A program made the position numbers and the translations under genes. 16,024 nucleotides of DNA from contig DCHK01000036.1 of the NCBI GenBank assembly GCA_002315615.1, positions 13,223-29,246 on the forward strand, read 5' to 3'. Positions 6,454 through 13,575 of this stretch are shown here, in pieces (position 1 is the stretch's first letter; each line of letters opens with the position of its first letter). Under the pieces are notes generated by a model. That model searched no databases. It was not told where the DNA came from and saw only the letters and a program-made list of their open reading frames with translations. The DNA comes from Bacteroidales bacterium UBA1754 (GTDB lineage Bacteria > Bacteroidota > Bacteroidia > Bacteroidales > Paludibacteraceae).

Positions 6454-8124
6454 TTAATTATTAAAACTGCTCCCACCCATAAACTCGCAAAGCAACGATG
6501 TACTTGGGATTTCTTCGTTGGCAATAGGCGAAATGTAGCGTAAAAACTTCAGTAAGCGATACGACTCGGCATACTCATCGCAATTTTTTGGAACTTGCAA
6601 AAGTACAGGAACCACCAAATTTTTCAATGCCGAAAATTCAAAAGGCAAAGCAGAATTAAACACAGCATCTGCCATAGATGCGAATGGGAAAATCCACTTG
6701 CGCTCGCCGTTTCGAACGCTTGGCCATTGGGCAATTGTTTTTTGTGCCGAATAACCACGATATTTTGAGTCGCGCAAAATACGACGCAACAATCGAGTGT
6801 CGGCAGTGGAAATCCAGTTATGATTGTCAAGCGTAATGGTAGTGAGTGCCGAAACATAAACCTTAAACTTCAGAGCATCGTCTATTTCCTTTGTCAATTC
6901 TGGATTTAAAGCATGAATTCCTTCCACTACGAGAACCGCATTTTGGGGCAACTTCACTTTTTCGGTGAATACTTTTTTACCTTTTATAAAGTCGTATTTA
7001 GACAATAAAACTTCTTCGCCCGACATCAATTGTTTCAACTGTTTATTGAATAATTTCAAATCCATTGCTTCGATGGTTTCAAAATCGGGCTTTCCATCTT
7101 CGCCAATAGGTGTTTGTTCTCTATCAACAAAATAATCGTCGGTTGAAACTGCAAACGGAAGAATTCCCGCCGCAAGCATTTGAATAGAAAGTCGCTTGCT
7201 TAGCGTTGTTTTTCCTGACGACGACGGACCTGCAATAAGCACCAATCGCACACCTTCGCGTTCTTTTATTTGGTCGGCAATTTGCGACACTTTTTTCTCG
7301 TGAAGTGCTTCAAACACCTTTATCAACAAACCTGCCTTTCCTTTCTCGGCACACATTTTGTTGATGTCGCTTATTGTTCGGATATTCGTAATATCACTCC
7401 ATTTGTCAAACTCATTGAAAATGTCCATTATTTGTGGTTGTGGCAAAATTTCCGACAACTTTTCGGGACATTTCATATTTGGCACACGCAACAAAATGCC
7501 ATCGCCGTACGGCAAAATATCGAACAGCGAAAGGTAACCCGTAGAAGGCACCAAATCGCTTGTACAAAATTCCACCATATTGCCCAAGCGATAATATGTA
7601 GTATATGGTTCTGCCCAAGACTCCAACAAACCTGCCACGTCATTTTTACCACGCTTGCGAAACGACTCTACTGCCTGATTGGTTTCTCTTTCTTCGGAGA
7701 AAAATGGAAGATTTGTATCAATAATCTCGTGTACGCGCGATTTTAAAAGAGATATTTCTTGCAAAGTGATATAATGCTTGTCGGCAAAAACAACACGGCA
7801 AAAAAATCCGTTAGAAATGGGGTGCTCTACACGCAAAAAAGCACCTTCGAAAATATCATCAACTGCCTTACCAATAACCGTTACAAGCGAATGAACATAA
7901 ACACGCTTACCAAATAGCGACGTATAGTTTACAAACTCTACGTTTTTGCTTTTATATACGCAATAATCTAAACTCACTGTACGATTATTGACCAATGCTG
8001 CCAAATAAGGATAATCTGGTTGCAGTTGTTGGTCTTGCATAATCTCTATCAAAGAAGTGCCAATTGGATAACTTTTGATGTTGCCATTATTTCGACAATA
8101 AACGAAAACATTTTGTGTTGCCAT
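6454..8124 (-). CDS. Nucleoside (uridine-type) kinase with N-terminal TGS/ThrRS-like region
   Basis: Phosphorylates a nucleoside, most likely uridine or cytidine, for pyrimidine salvage. The C-terminal half is a phosphoribulokinase/uridine kinase domain: P-loop GPSSSGKT at residues 299-306, TDDYFVDR at 328-335, YDFIKGKK at 377-384 and VVEGIHAL at 399-406. The first 60 or so residues look like a TGS domain (VFVYCRNNGNIKSYPIGTS), followed by a segment like the second domain of threonyl-tRNA synthetase. The frame stays open upstream to 8235, but those 37 codons read as Phe/Cys-rich nonsense. MATQNVFVY at 8124 matches the usual start of this 550-560 residue family. It leads into rpoN with a 9-base gap. 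The role of the TGS/ThrRS-like part is unknown. Substrate specificity is inference. Confidence 0.88.
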   Translation of the reverse strand: MATQNVFVYCRNNGNIKSYPIGTSLIEIMQDQQLQPDYPYLAALVNNRTVSLDYCVYKSKNVEFVNYTSLFGKRVYVHSLVTVIGKAVDDIFEGAFLRVEHPISNGFFCRVVFADKHYITLQEISLLKSRVHEIIDTNLPFFSEERETNQAVESFRKRGKNDVAGLLESWAEPYTTYYRLGNMVEFCTSDLVPSTGYLSLFDILPYGDGILLRVPNMKCPEKLSEILPQPQIMDIFNEFDKWSDITNIRTISDINKMCAEKGKAGLLIKVFEALHEKKVSQIADQIKEREGVRLVLIAGPSSSGKTTLSKRLSIQMLAAGILPFAVSTDDYFVDREQTPIGEDGKPDFETIEAMDLKLFNKQLKQLMSGEEVLLSKYDFIKGKKVFTEKVKLPQNAVLVVEGIHALNPELTKEIDDALKFKVYVSALTTITLDNHNWISTADTRLLRRILRDSKYRGYSAQKTIAQWPSVRNGERKWIFPFASMADAVFNSALPFEFSALKNLVVPVLLQVPKNCDEYAESYRLLKFLRYISPIANEEIPSTSLLCEFMGGSSFNN

Positions 8125-8142
8125 AACTTCGTAATTTTTCAC

Positions 8143-8174
8143 TAAAAATATGCAAAATCTTAAAAAAACGCAAA
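8143..8174 (-). promoter_or_regulatory. Candidate promoter of the nucleoside kinase-rpoN pair
   Basis: On the minus strand TTTG (8171-8174), a 20-base spacer and TATTTTTA (8143-8150) match the Bacteroidota pattern except for the last base of the -7 box. It sits between the upstream terminator and the ATG at 8124. Confidence 0.4.
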
Positions 8175-8193
8175 AAATGTTGGCACTATTTAA

Positions 8194-8240
8194 CAAAAAA
8201 ACGCAGAATACGCTACAAAGGTTATCGTAACGCACTCTGC
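8194..8240 (-). terminator. Terminator of the lipoprotein-DUF3108 operon
   Basis: The arms gcagaatacgctac (8203-8216) and gtaacgcactctgc (8227-8240) pair over about 14 positions, using several G-U wobbles on the minus-strand RNA, around a 10-base loop. On the minus strand the hairpin is followed by GTTTTTTT. It lies about 30 bases after the DUF3108 stop and isolates the nucleoside kinase transcript. Confidence 0.8.
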
Positions 8241-8269
8241 CTATCTAAACTAATTTTTCCGTGCAAATT

Positions 8270-9082
8270 CTACTTCTTAGTTTTCGCAACAAAAGATTTC
8301 AGTGGATATTTGTTGCCTTTAATGCTTTCGGCATAGGCCTTTATACTTCCAATTTTAAGTTTTGCCTCGATATATATGGGAATATGATTTTCGTCGTCCG
8401 TCATATAAATTGTCATCACTTCGCCCTTGCCAAACAAAGAACCTTCTACCATATTTGGACAAATTTTTATGCAGTTATACGTTTCGCCATTTTTCAGCGT
8501 TACTTTTTCTTTGCCAGCATAACGCCAATAAAGGTCGTAAGGTTCGAAAGCGAACAAAAACGGCATTGGGTATTTTTTGTTTACTGTAAGCTTGTCAATA
8601 TTTACATTTCTAATGTTATACAATATGCTTATCACATCGTAGTATTTCTTGCTGAAAGTCATTACGGTGTCGCGCACCAAACCACTTCGTTTGTATTTTT
8701 TAACAGATGCCGTCAGTTTACCATTGTTACGCGAAAATTGCGTTTGCGTAGATGAATAATAATCGTCTTCGTGCGTTTGCTGTTGCGCATAATATGTTTC
8801 TAACGTATTAGCATCGACCACAGCACGCAAAGTGTCGCGTATATTGAAAGACTTAAATGCCTTGATTGTTTTGGCAGCCAATTCGAGTTTTAGCGCATCT
8901 TTGCCTTCGTATTGCGCACTCGATGTGATAAGATTTGCTTGTGCCGCCTTTACTGAAATAAAACCAAGCGTAAAACTTACATTATACTGAATATTTTCGC
9001 CTGGTTGGAAAGAAAATTCTTGAGCATTTGCACTTTGTAAAGAAAATATCAGTGCAAAAACGATAACACCAATTTTTTTCAT
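8270..9082 (-). CDS. DUF3108 family secreted protein
   Basis: A 270-residue exported protein. The start at 9082 gives a textbook signal peptide, MKKIGVIVFALIFSLQSANA, with cleavage before QEF. Nine more codons are open upstream (to 9109) but would spoil it. The mature protein is mostly beta-strand: PGENIQYNVSFTLGFISVKAAQANL near the N-terminus, the YYAQQQTHEDDYYSSTQTQF block in the middle, and HIPIYIEAKLKIGSIKAY near the end. These are the features I associate with DUF3108. The family is thought to be periplasmic or outer-membrane associated; its biochemical role is not known to me. It begins 60 bases after the lipoprotein gene on the same strand and ends in a strong terminator, so the two form an operon. 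Confidence 0.85.
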   Translation of the reverse strand: MKKIGVIVFALIFSLQSANAQEFSFQPGENIQYNVSFTLGFISVKAAQANLITSSAQYEGKDALKLELAAKTIKAFKSFNIRDTLRAVVDANTLETYYAQQQTHEDDYYSSTQTQFSRNNGKLTASVKKYKRSGLVRDTVMTFSKKYYDVISILYNIRNVNIDKLTVNKKYPMPFLFAFEPYDLYWRYAGKEKVTLKNGETYNCIKICPNMVEGSLFGKGEVMTIYMTDDENHIPIYIEAKLKIGSIKAYAESIKGNKYPLKSFVAKTKK

Positions 9083-9142
9083 AATTGCTAAATTTTCTCT
9101 CTTTGACAAATGCGCAAGTCGAAAAGTTTAATCAAGAAGCAA

Positions 9143-10963
9143 TTATTTTTTGTCTGTTGGCAATTTAGACTTTTGCTCGTCGAGTGGCGTAGAGAGGAAA
9201 TCGCTCCAAGTTTCGGTAATTTCCCAATTTGCCCTCAAATTCAGTTCTTTGTTGAAATAATAAATTTCTTCGGGTTGACGTTTTTCGGCGTATTTTCCCG
9301 TATCCCACTGATTATTTTGATTTTCATCGACAAACATCCTTACACGATATTTCCCAGGATGCAAAAATTTGAACGTAATTTGCTCACTTTCAATCGGTTT
9401 TTGTTCTACCACATCTTCTTTTGCTGAGAGCAATTGAACAACAGAATTAGGCTTTGCTCCCGTAATGTTCAAAATAAGCGTGGCATATTGCTCGAACGAC
9501 TGCAACTCGAATTCAATTTCTTGCTTTTTGCAAACGTGTCCATAAATGTCGGTAAAACCTGCCGAATCAATCTCAAAAATGTATTTCTGGTCAATGTCAA
9601 GCAATTCATTATAAACAATATACGTAAGCAAATTGTCGGTTGGTTTTATCTCGAACGGCTGCGGAATGCGTACCGAATCTTTCAACAAATAAAAATGCAA
9701 ACTATCTTTCTCGATATTTTCAATTGGGTACTGGAATTTTAGAATTAAATCTTCGTAACATTCCATTTTTTTACCATTCACATTTGAGTTTACACTTAAG
9801 AAAACTTGTTTCGGTTTTTCTGTTTCTTGATTCCTCTTTTTATTCGATGACTTGGCACTTTTTTTAGTTTTTTTATCCACCTCAACTTTATGAATAAAAT
9901 TCAAATCCAAAGTATCGACCGCAGGAACAAGTACGCCTGCCGAATCTGTTTTTTCATAATGAAGAGCCAAACGCAACGTGTCTTGCATAATAAGAGAACT
10001 ATCTGCAATCCAATAAGTAAGCGTATCTTTTTTCTTCGTTGCCTCGGTGATAAAATCTTTTTTCAATTCAAAATTTAGTGGCTCAATGCGTGGCATTTCT
10101 CTTACCGATGTATTGAAAAACAAGGTAAAATGTTCGTCGGTTTTTCGTTCAGATTTTATCAAATATTGTATCAAAGTTTCCTCTTTGAACTGACGAAGAA
10201 TAATTTTATTGGGATTTTCGAGATGCGAGTAAACCGTGCTATCTTTTGAAATAGAATCAATCACTTCAACATAATTTGTTGCACGTTGTGCTTCGTTCAA
10301 AAAAGAAATTGACTCTTCGGGCGAATCGAAAAAATTTGTGCGATTCAAGTCTTGCAAAGCAAAAAGCATATAATCTTTATCGGCAAGATTTTTAAGTAAA
10401 AACTCACCTTTGCTATTGGTTTTTGTAATGCGCTCGAGTGCAGTTGAAGTAAAAAGTGAATCTTCCATCGTAGAATAAACACCTACAATACAATTTGTTA
10501 CAGGATTTAGCGTATTAGCATCGAGCACAATTCCACCCAAAATAAGTGAATCTATTTGATCGCCTGTAGAAAATGCCACCGAAAATTTTTCCAACACATT
10601 TCCTTCGTTGTTGTCAGATAGAGCATCGCCAAAATCAATAGTGTAAGTGGTATTTTTGCGCAAAGAATCTTTCAGTTCTATCGAAACTTTAGGACCCGTA
10701 ACTTTCACAATGGGTTGTTTTTTTTGCGTAGGCGAAACAATCACATTCTCAAAAGGATTGTCAATTTTGACGATTTCATCGAATAAAATCGTTATTTTCT
10801 TGTCATTGAAATTTGTTACCCCAACGGCTTTACCTTTTTTTATAGCGGGAGGCGTTTCGTCTTCGGGTCCGCCTTGTGGCCCAAGACCTTTATTGGCACA
10901 CGCCACCACAACCACCGACATTATTGCGACAAGCAATATTTTTATTGCGTTTTTATTTCTCAT
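9143..10963 (-). CDS. Ig-like (SbsA/Big_5 type) domain lipoprotein
   Basis: A 606-residue lipoprotein. The ATG is at 10963; a TTG one codon earlier is not needed. The signal peptide ends in a lipobox (VVVAC) with the lipidated cysteine at residue 22, followed by GGPEDETPP at 31-39. About 38-135 looks like a Big_5/SbsA Ig-like domain (ITILFDEIVKIDNPFENVIVSP, then TYTIDFGDALSDNNEGN). A carboxypeptidase-regulatory-like strand set follows (about 140-210, GEFLLKNLADKDYMLFAL). A lysine/serine-rich spacer lies near 365-385. The C-terminus has PGKYRVRMFVDENQNNQWDTG and KRQPEEIYYF, typical of this Bacteroidota family. It is probably held in the outer membrane facing the periplasm or the surface. It is co-transcribed with DUF3108. 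A role in envelope assembly is plausible but unproven. Confidence 0.87.
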   Translation of the reverse strand: MRNKNAIKILLVAIMSVVVVACANKGLGPQGGPEDETPPAIKKGKAVGVTNFNDKKITILFDEIVKIDNPFENVIVSPTQKKQPIVKVTGPKVSIELKDSLRKNTTYTIDFGDALSDNNEGNVLEKFSVAFSTGDQIDSLILGGIVLDANTLNPVTNCIVGVYSTMEDSLFTSTALERITKTNSKGEFLLKNLADKDYMLFALQDLNRTNFFDSPEESISFLNEAQRATNYVEVIDSISKDSTVYSHLENPNKIILRQFKEETLIQYLIKSERKTDEHFTLFFNTSVREMPRIEPLNFELKKDFITEATKKKDTLTYWIADSSLIMQDTLRLALHYEKTDSAGVLVPAVDTLDLNFIHKVEVDKKTKKSAKSSNKKRNQETEKPKQVFLSVNSNVNGKKMECYEDLILKFQYPIENIEKDSLHFYLLKDSVRIPQPFEIKPTDNLLTYIVYNELLDIDQKYIFEIDSAGFTDIYGHVCKKQEIEFELQSFEQYATLILNITGAKPNSVVQLLSAKEDVVEQKPIESEQITFKFLHPGKYRVRMFVDENQNNQWDTGKYAEKRQPEEIYYFNKELNLRANWEITETWSDFLSTPLDEQKSKLPTDKK

Positions 10964-11052
10964 CAAAAATTAGTTAATATTCAATTCCTTTTGATATTCA
11001 TACGGCATTGAAATGTATTGTATTTTCCACAAAGTCTTTTCTGACATTTTTC

Positions 11053-11463
11053 TCAATTTTGTTTTAACCAAACATCTATTAGACCTTTTATCGTCTCCAC
11101 AAAAGATTTTGCTTGTGGGAAAAGTTCATTTACTTTTTGCAAATCGTGATTTACAAAATCCTCGTAATCTCCTGAAGAACGCATTCCAAACATAATTGCA
11201 TAAAAATGACCCATTTCTGGCGGAATAATCCCTTTTTGCACAAATTGCAATCCCAACTGTTGCCTCACTCCATCGTGCGTTTTAACTTGTATATTATTAG
11301 CTACGAACAAAGCACTTGCAGCATAATAGCACGCATAATACATTCTATTTACAGCAGTATTATAAAACCCATTTTTACAATGACTTTCAACTTCTGCCAA
11401 TGTTGATTCTGCATTTTGCATTCTGTATATTACAATCTCTTTTCTATTTTCGTTTGTAATCAT
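11053..11463 (-). CDS. HEPN domain protein, putative toxin of an MNT/HEPN pair
   Basis: A 136-residue, mostly helical cytosolic protein. The signature is NTAVNRMYYACYYAASALF at residues 35-53, then VKTHDGVRQQLGLQFVQKG at 60-78 and MRSSGDYEDF at 94-103. This is the wording of the PF05168-type HEPN family. The RX4-6H catalytic motif of RNase-type HEPN toxins is not visible: Arg40, Arg67 and Arg95 have no histidine at the required distance. Its ATG overlaps the TGA of the upstream nucleotidyltransferase gene (ATGA at 11460-11463), so the two are translationally coupled with the antitoxin first. Such pairs are best explained as toxin-antitoxin or nucleotide-modification modules. Without the RNase motif, the activity is uncertain. 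Confidence 0.85.
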   Translation of the reverse strand: MITNENRKEIVIYRMQNAESTLAEVESHCKNGFYNTAVNRMYYACYYAASALFVANNIQVKTHDGVRQQLGLQFVQKGIIPPEMGHFYAIMFGMRSSGDYEDFVNHDLQKVNELFPQAKSFVETIKGLIDVWLKQN

Positions 11464-11768
11464 AACACTACTCCTTCCGTCATTACGTTGTCATAAAATG
11501 GCGTTACTCTTTTCCCCCATTCTTTTTTTGACATTACAATAGAGTTGATAGGGACACCAGTTGAAAGTTCTATTTGATACAAAGGCTTCGTAATTTCCAT
11601 TTCGTCTTGCAACGACACTTTGGGAGCATCTACTAAAATAAGCAAGTCTATATCTGAATCTCGCCGAGCTTCTCCACGCGCTTCAGATCCAAACAAACGA
11701 GTTTCTATTGAAAACCTTGTCTGCTTCAATGCTTCTTTAATTTGTTTTACGATTGATACCCTTTTCAT
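11460..11768 (-). CDS. MNT-type nucleotidyltransferase, putative antitoxin
   Basis: A 102-residue minimal nucleotidyltransferase of the polymerase-beta fold. The catalytic motif GSx10DxD is exact: Gly27-Ser28, then Asp39 and Asp41 within GSEARGEARRDSDIDLLI. The third acidic residue usual in the later strand is not evident (that strand reads VPINSIVM), a pattern I also recall from related Bacteroidota proteins. In the well-studied HepT/MntA pair the MNT partner neutralises the HEPN toxin by adding AMP to it. The same division of labour is inferred here. It is the first gene of the pair, with a TACTTTTG promoter box close upstream. It overlaps the HEPN gene by four bases. Confidence 0.87.
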   Translation of the reverse strand: MKRVSIVKQIKEALKQTRFSIETRLFGSEARGEARRDSDIDLLILVDAPKVSLQDEMEITKPLYQIELSTGVPINSIVMSKKEWGKRVTPFYDNVMTEGVVL

Positions 11769-11786
11769 TTTTTTCTCTTATTTTTT

Positions 11787-11794
11787 CAAAAGTA
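11787..11794 (-). promoter_or_regulatory. Candidate promoter (-7 box) of the MNT/HEPN pair
   Basis: TACTTTTG on the minus strand is an exact TAnnTTTG match, 18 bases before the MNT ATG, which implies a very short leader. No TTTG is seen at the preferred -33 spacing, and the AT-rich context makes chance matches likely. Confidence 0.45.
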
Positions 11795-11843
11795 GAAAAT
11801 TATTTTTCAATTCACGAAATTGTTTCCGTTTTCTTTTTGATTT

Positions 11844-13124
11844 TTATTCTTTTTTCGTGCTAATAATTTTGTGCGCTATACGGCAACGGAGACAATCTTT
11901 TCTGTCGCAATACATTTTTTGCAATTCGATGACGGCTTGCGAATCGTAGGCATTTTGTGGTTCTATTCCAAATTGTTGCCACTTCTCAACAATACGATTG
12001 CTCTCTGCAGGAATTTCTTCGAGCAACGAAAGTGATTTTTCCCGCAATTCATCGTCGTTTTTCTGCTTTGCGTACGAAAATAAAAACGGCACAACGCAGT
12101 TAATCATAATGGTATGAATTGCCGTTTTCCCCAAGCATTTTTTGCATTCTGGCGAAACATTTGAAAAGTTGCAATGCGTACTCCAATAACCATCGGCACA
12201 AACATTGTCAAATAGGTTATAAATGCTTGCGTATGTGGGATTTTCGACAATTTTTGAAAACAACTTGGACGATTGAAATATCAATTTTGCAAATTGTGCA
12301 ATACGTACTTGCGGGAAATTTTGTGGTCGCATACGTGCCATTTTCCAATGCAAATTTTGTGGCGTAGCAAGGTTGAATTTCGTCATCAAAAAATGTGCTT
12401 CGTTACAAAGTTTTTCGGCATATTCGTCTTTTGGATTTTCGGGCAATAATCCTGCCACGCCAAAAAGCATTGCTTCTATTTGCAAAAGGTTGTTTTTGTG
12501 CTTTTGCAATGCCGACAAAGGAACGGATTTTGCCAATCGTTCAAATTCGTCGCCGTTCACACCGAAACCAAAACTGCGTGCAAGAGCAATGTAAAACGAT
12601 TCCGACCAATTATTTTTGTTTTTCTGCAAAATTTCATCAATATGTTCGCTTTTGTTCATCAATCTTTCGGTGAGCAATGCCGACATCCACGATGAAACAA
12701 AAATTGGAGACAAAGAACTTAATTTTTCAGCACACGGATATTGCCGATTTTCATCGATGAATTGCGAACAATTCTCAATAATTTCTTTAGAAAATGTCAG
12801 TACCAATTGTGGAATTTCTTCACCGTTTTTTCGGTAGATATGGTCATCTGCTTCAATGACAACGTGCAATATCACATTGTCGTAAGCAGAGTCGGCACTG
12901 TGGTGATGTCGTTTCCAATCGCTACTGCGTTGGTGAATCTCGACATTTCCCGCCCAAATTTTATCGCAAATTTTAACTTTAGCATTAAAAAAATCGGGAC
13001 CTGCATCATTATTCAATCTGCCAATGTCAATAATTTCGAGTTCTTCGCCACTGCAAGTGCGCAAATTCTGATTGCAGAACAATTTGTTTTGCCAAATATA
13101 TTGAATAAGTTTTTCGGGAATCAT
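11844..13124 (-). CDS. DUF2851 family protein
   Basis: A 426-residue cytosolic protein of unknown function, recognised as DUF2851 from its N-terminal block MIPEKLIQYIWQNKLF and the conserved GRLNNDAGPDFFNAKV (35-50) and WAGNVEIHQRSSDWKRH (57-73). The remainder is helical. The C-terminal part is cysteine-rich: Cys309, Cys318, Cys327 and Cys330, then Cys406, Cys411 and Cys414 (CDRKDCLRC). These clusters suggest a bound metal or iron-sulfur cluster. The GPD...GNVEIH spacing resembles the core of PD-(D/E)XK nucleases with histidine in place of lysine, which is my inference only. The gene is divergent from the small gene at 13206, with a TACTTTTG box upstream. The MNT/HEPN pair follows 75 bases downstream and probably has its own promoter. 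Confidence 0.85.
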   Translation of the reverse strand: MIPEKLIQYIWQNKLFCNQNLRTCSGEELEIIDIGRLNNDAGPDFFNAKVKICDKIWAGNVEIHQRSSDWKRHHHSADSAYDNVILHVVIEADDHIYRKNGEEIPQLVLTFSKEIIENCSQFIDENRQYPCAEKLSSLSPIFVSSWMSALLTERLMNKSEHIDEILQKNKNNWSESFYIALARSFGFGVNGDEFERLAKSVPLSALQKHKNNLLQIEAMLFGVAGLLPENPKDEYAEKLCNEAHFLMTKFNLATPQNLHWKMARMRPQNFPQVRIAQFAKLIFQSSKLFSKIVENPTYASIYNLFDNVCADGYWSTHCNFSNVSPECKKCLGKTAIHTIMINCVVPFLFSYAKQKNDDELREKSLSLLEEIPAESNRIVEKWQQFGIEPQNAYDSQAVIELQKMYCDRKDCLRCRIAHKIISTKKE

Positions 13125-13142
13125 CAGTCTAAAGTTTTTTCC

Positions 13143-13159
13143 GACGTCAAAAGTACGTC
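13143..13159. promoter_or_regulatory. Promoter of DUF2851 inside a short inverted repeat
   Basis: TACTTTTG on the minus strand (13148-13155) is an exact -7 box, 24 bases before the DUF2851 ATG. It lies within gacgt (13143-13147), seven bases, acgtc (13155-13159), an inverted repeat that could be an operator. The arms are only 5 bp. Confidence 0.45.
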
Positions 13160-13176
13160 TTTTGTTTTTAATTCAC

Positions 13177-13184
13177 TACATTTG
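13177..13184 (+). promoter_or_regulatory. Candidate promoter (-7 box) of the small plus-strand gene
   Basis: TACATTTG is an exact TAnnTTTG match, 22 bases before the ATG at 13206. A TTTTG lies upstream but only 12 bases away, shorter than the usual 19 or so. Confidence 0.5.
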
Positions 13185-13205
13185 CAGAAACTAAAACGCA
13201 AAAAG

Positions 13206-13571
13206 ATGAAAAAAGGATTTATTATTTTCTTGATATGCCTTATCCCTGCATTGGCTCTTACGGGATGGCTTTATTGGCGCTATTGGTTCGTGTTGGGCGA
13301 AGGCGTCAAAAGTGGCGACTTGAACTACGTGGTAAAGAAAGGCGTCATTTTCAAAACCTACGAGGGCAAACTTATCCAAACGGGACTGAAAAGTAGCAAC
13401 GGCAGTTTGCAGAGCAACGAGTTCATTTTTTCTGTAGAAAACGACAGTTTGGCAAACGAACTGATGCTAAATAGTGGAAAAACCTATCAACTGCACTACA
13501 ACGAATACAACAACGCATTACCTTGGCGTGGATATAGCAAGTACGTTGTAGATGACATTATCAACAAGTAG
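13206..13571 (+). CDS. Small membrane-anchored protein conserved in Bacteroidota
   Basis: A 121-residue protein that starts MKKGFIIFLICLIPALALTG, a single N-terminal membrane helix or uncleaved signal anchor (about 4-20). A soluble domain outside the membrane follows. Its recognisable core is GVKSGDLNYVVKKGVIFKTYEGKL (33-56), then NEFIFSVENDSLANELM, KTYQLHYNEY and PWRGYSKYVVD, a small beta-rich unit. The frame is open far upstream (to 12741), but that stretch is antisense to DUF2851; the ATG at 13206 sits right after the promoter box. I recall proteins of this pattern in Bacteroidota, sometimes labelled 6-phosphogluconate dehydrogenase, which the sequence does not support. The gene converges with the flavin reductase gene with only four bases between the stops. 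Function unknown. Confidence 0.82.
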   Translation: MKKGFIIFLICLIPALALTGWLYWRYWFVLGEGVKSGDLNYVVKKGVIFKTYEGKLIQTGLKSSNGSLQSNEFIFSVENDSLANELMLNSGKTYQLHYNEYNNALPWRGYSKYVVDDIINK

Positions 13572-13575
13572 GGTT

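Noticed and set aside
8176..8193. Possible sigma-54 (-24/-12) promoter at a tggcac motif
   Set aside because: The GG part is present, but the -12 GC element is missing at the fixed spacing. Other tggcac matches lie inside coding regions.
8125..8235. N-terminal extension of the nucleoside kinase by 37 residues
   Set aside because: The extension is low-quality hydrophobic sequence and overlaps the upstream hairpin and candidate promoter. The ATG at 8124 gives the usual family start.
10964..10966. TTG start one codon before the lipoprotein ATG
   Set aside because: The ATG at 10963 gives an identical signal peptide, and a rare start is not needed.
12741..13205. Long upstream extension of the small plus-strand protein
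   Set aside because: It is antisense to DUF2851 and crosses the divergent promoter region. The hydrophobic signal-anchor starts exactly at the ATG at 13206.
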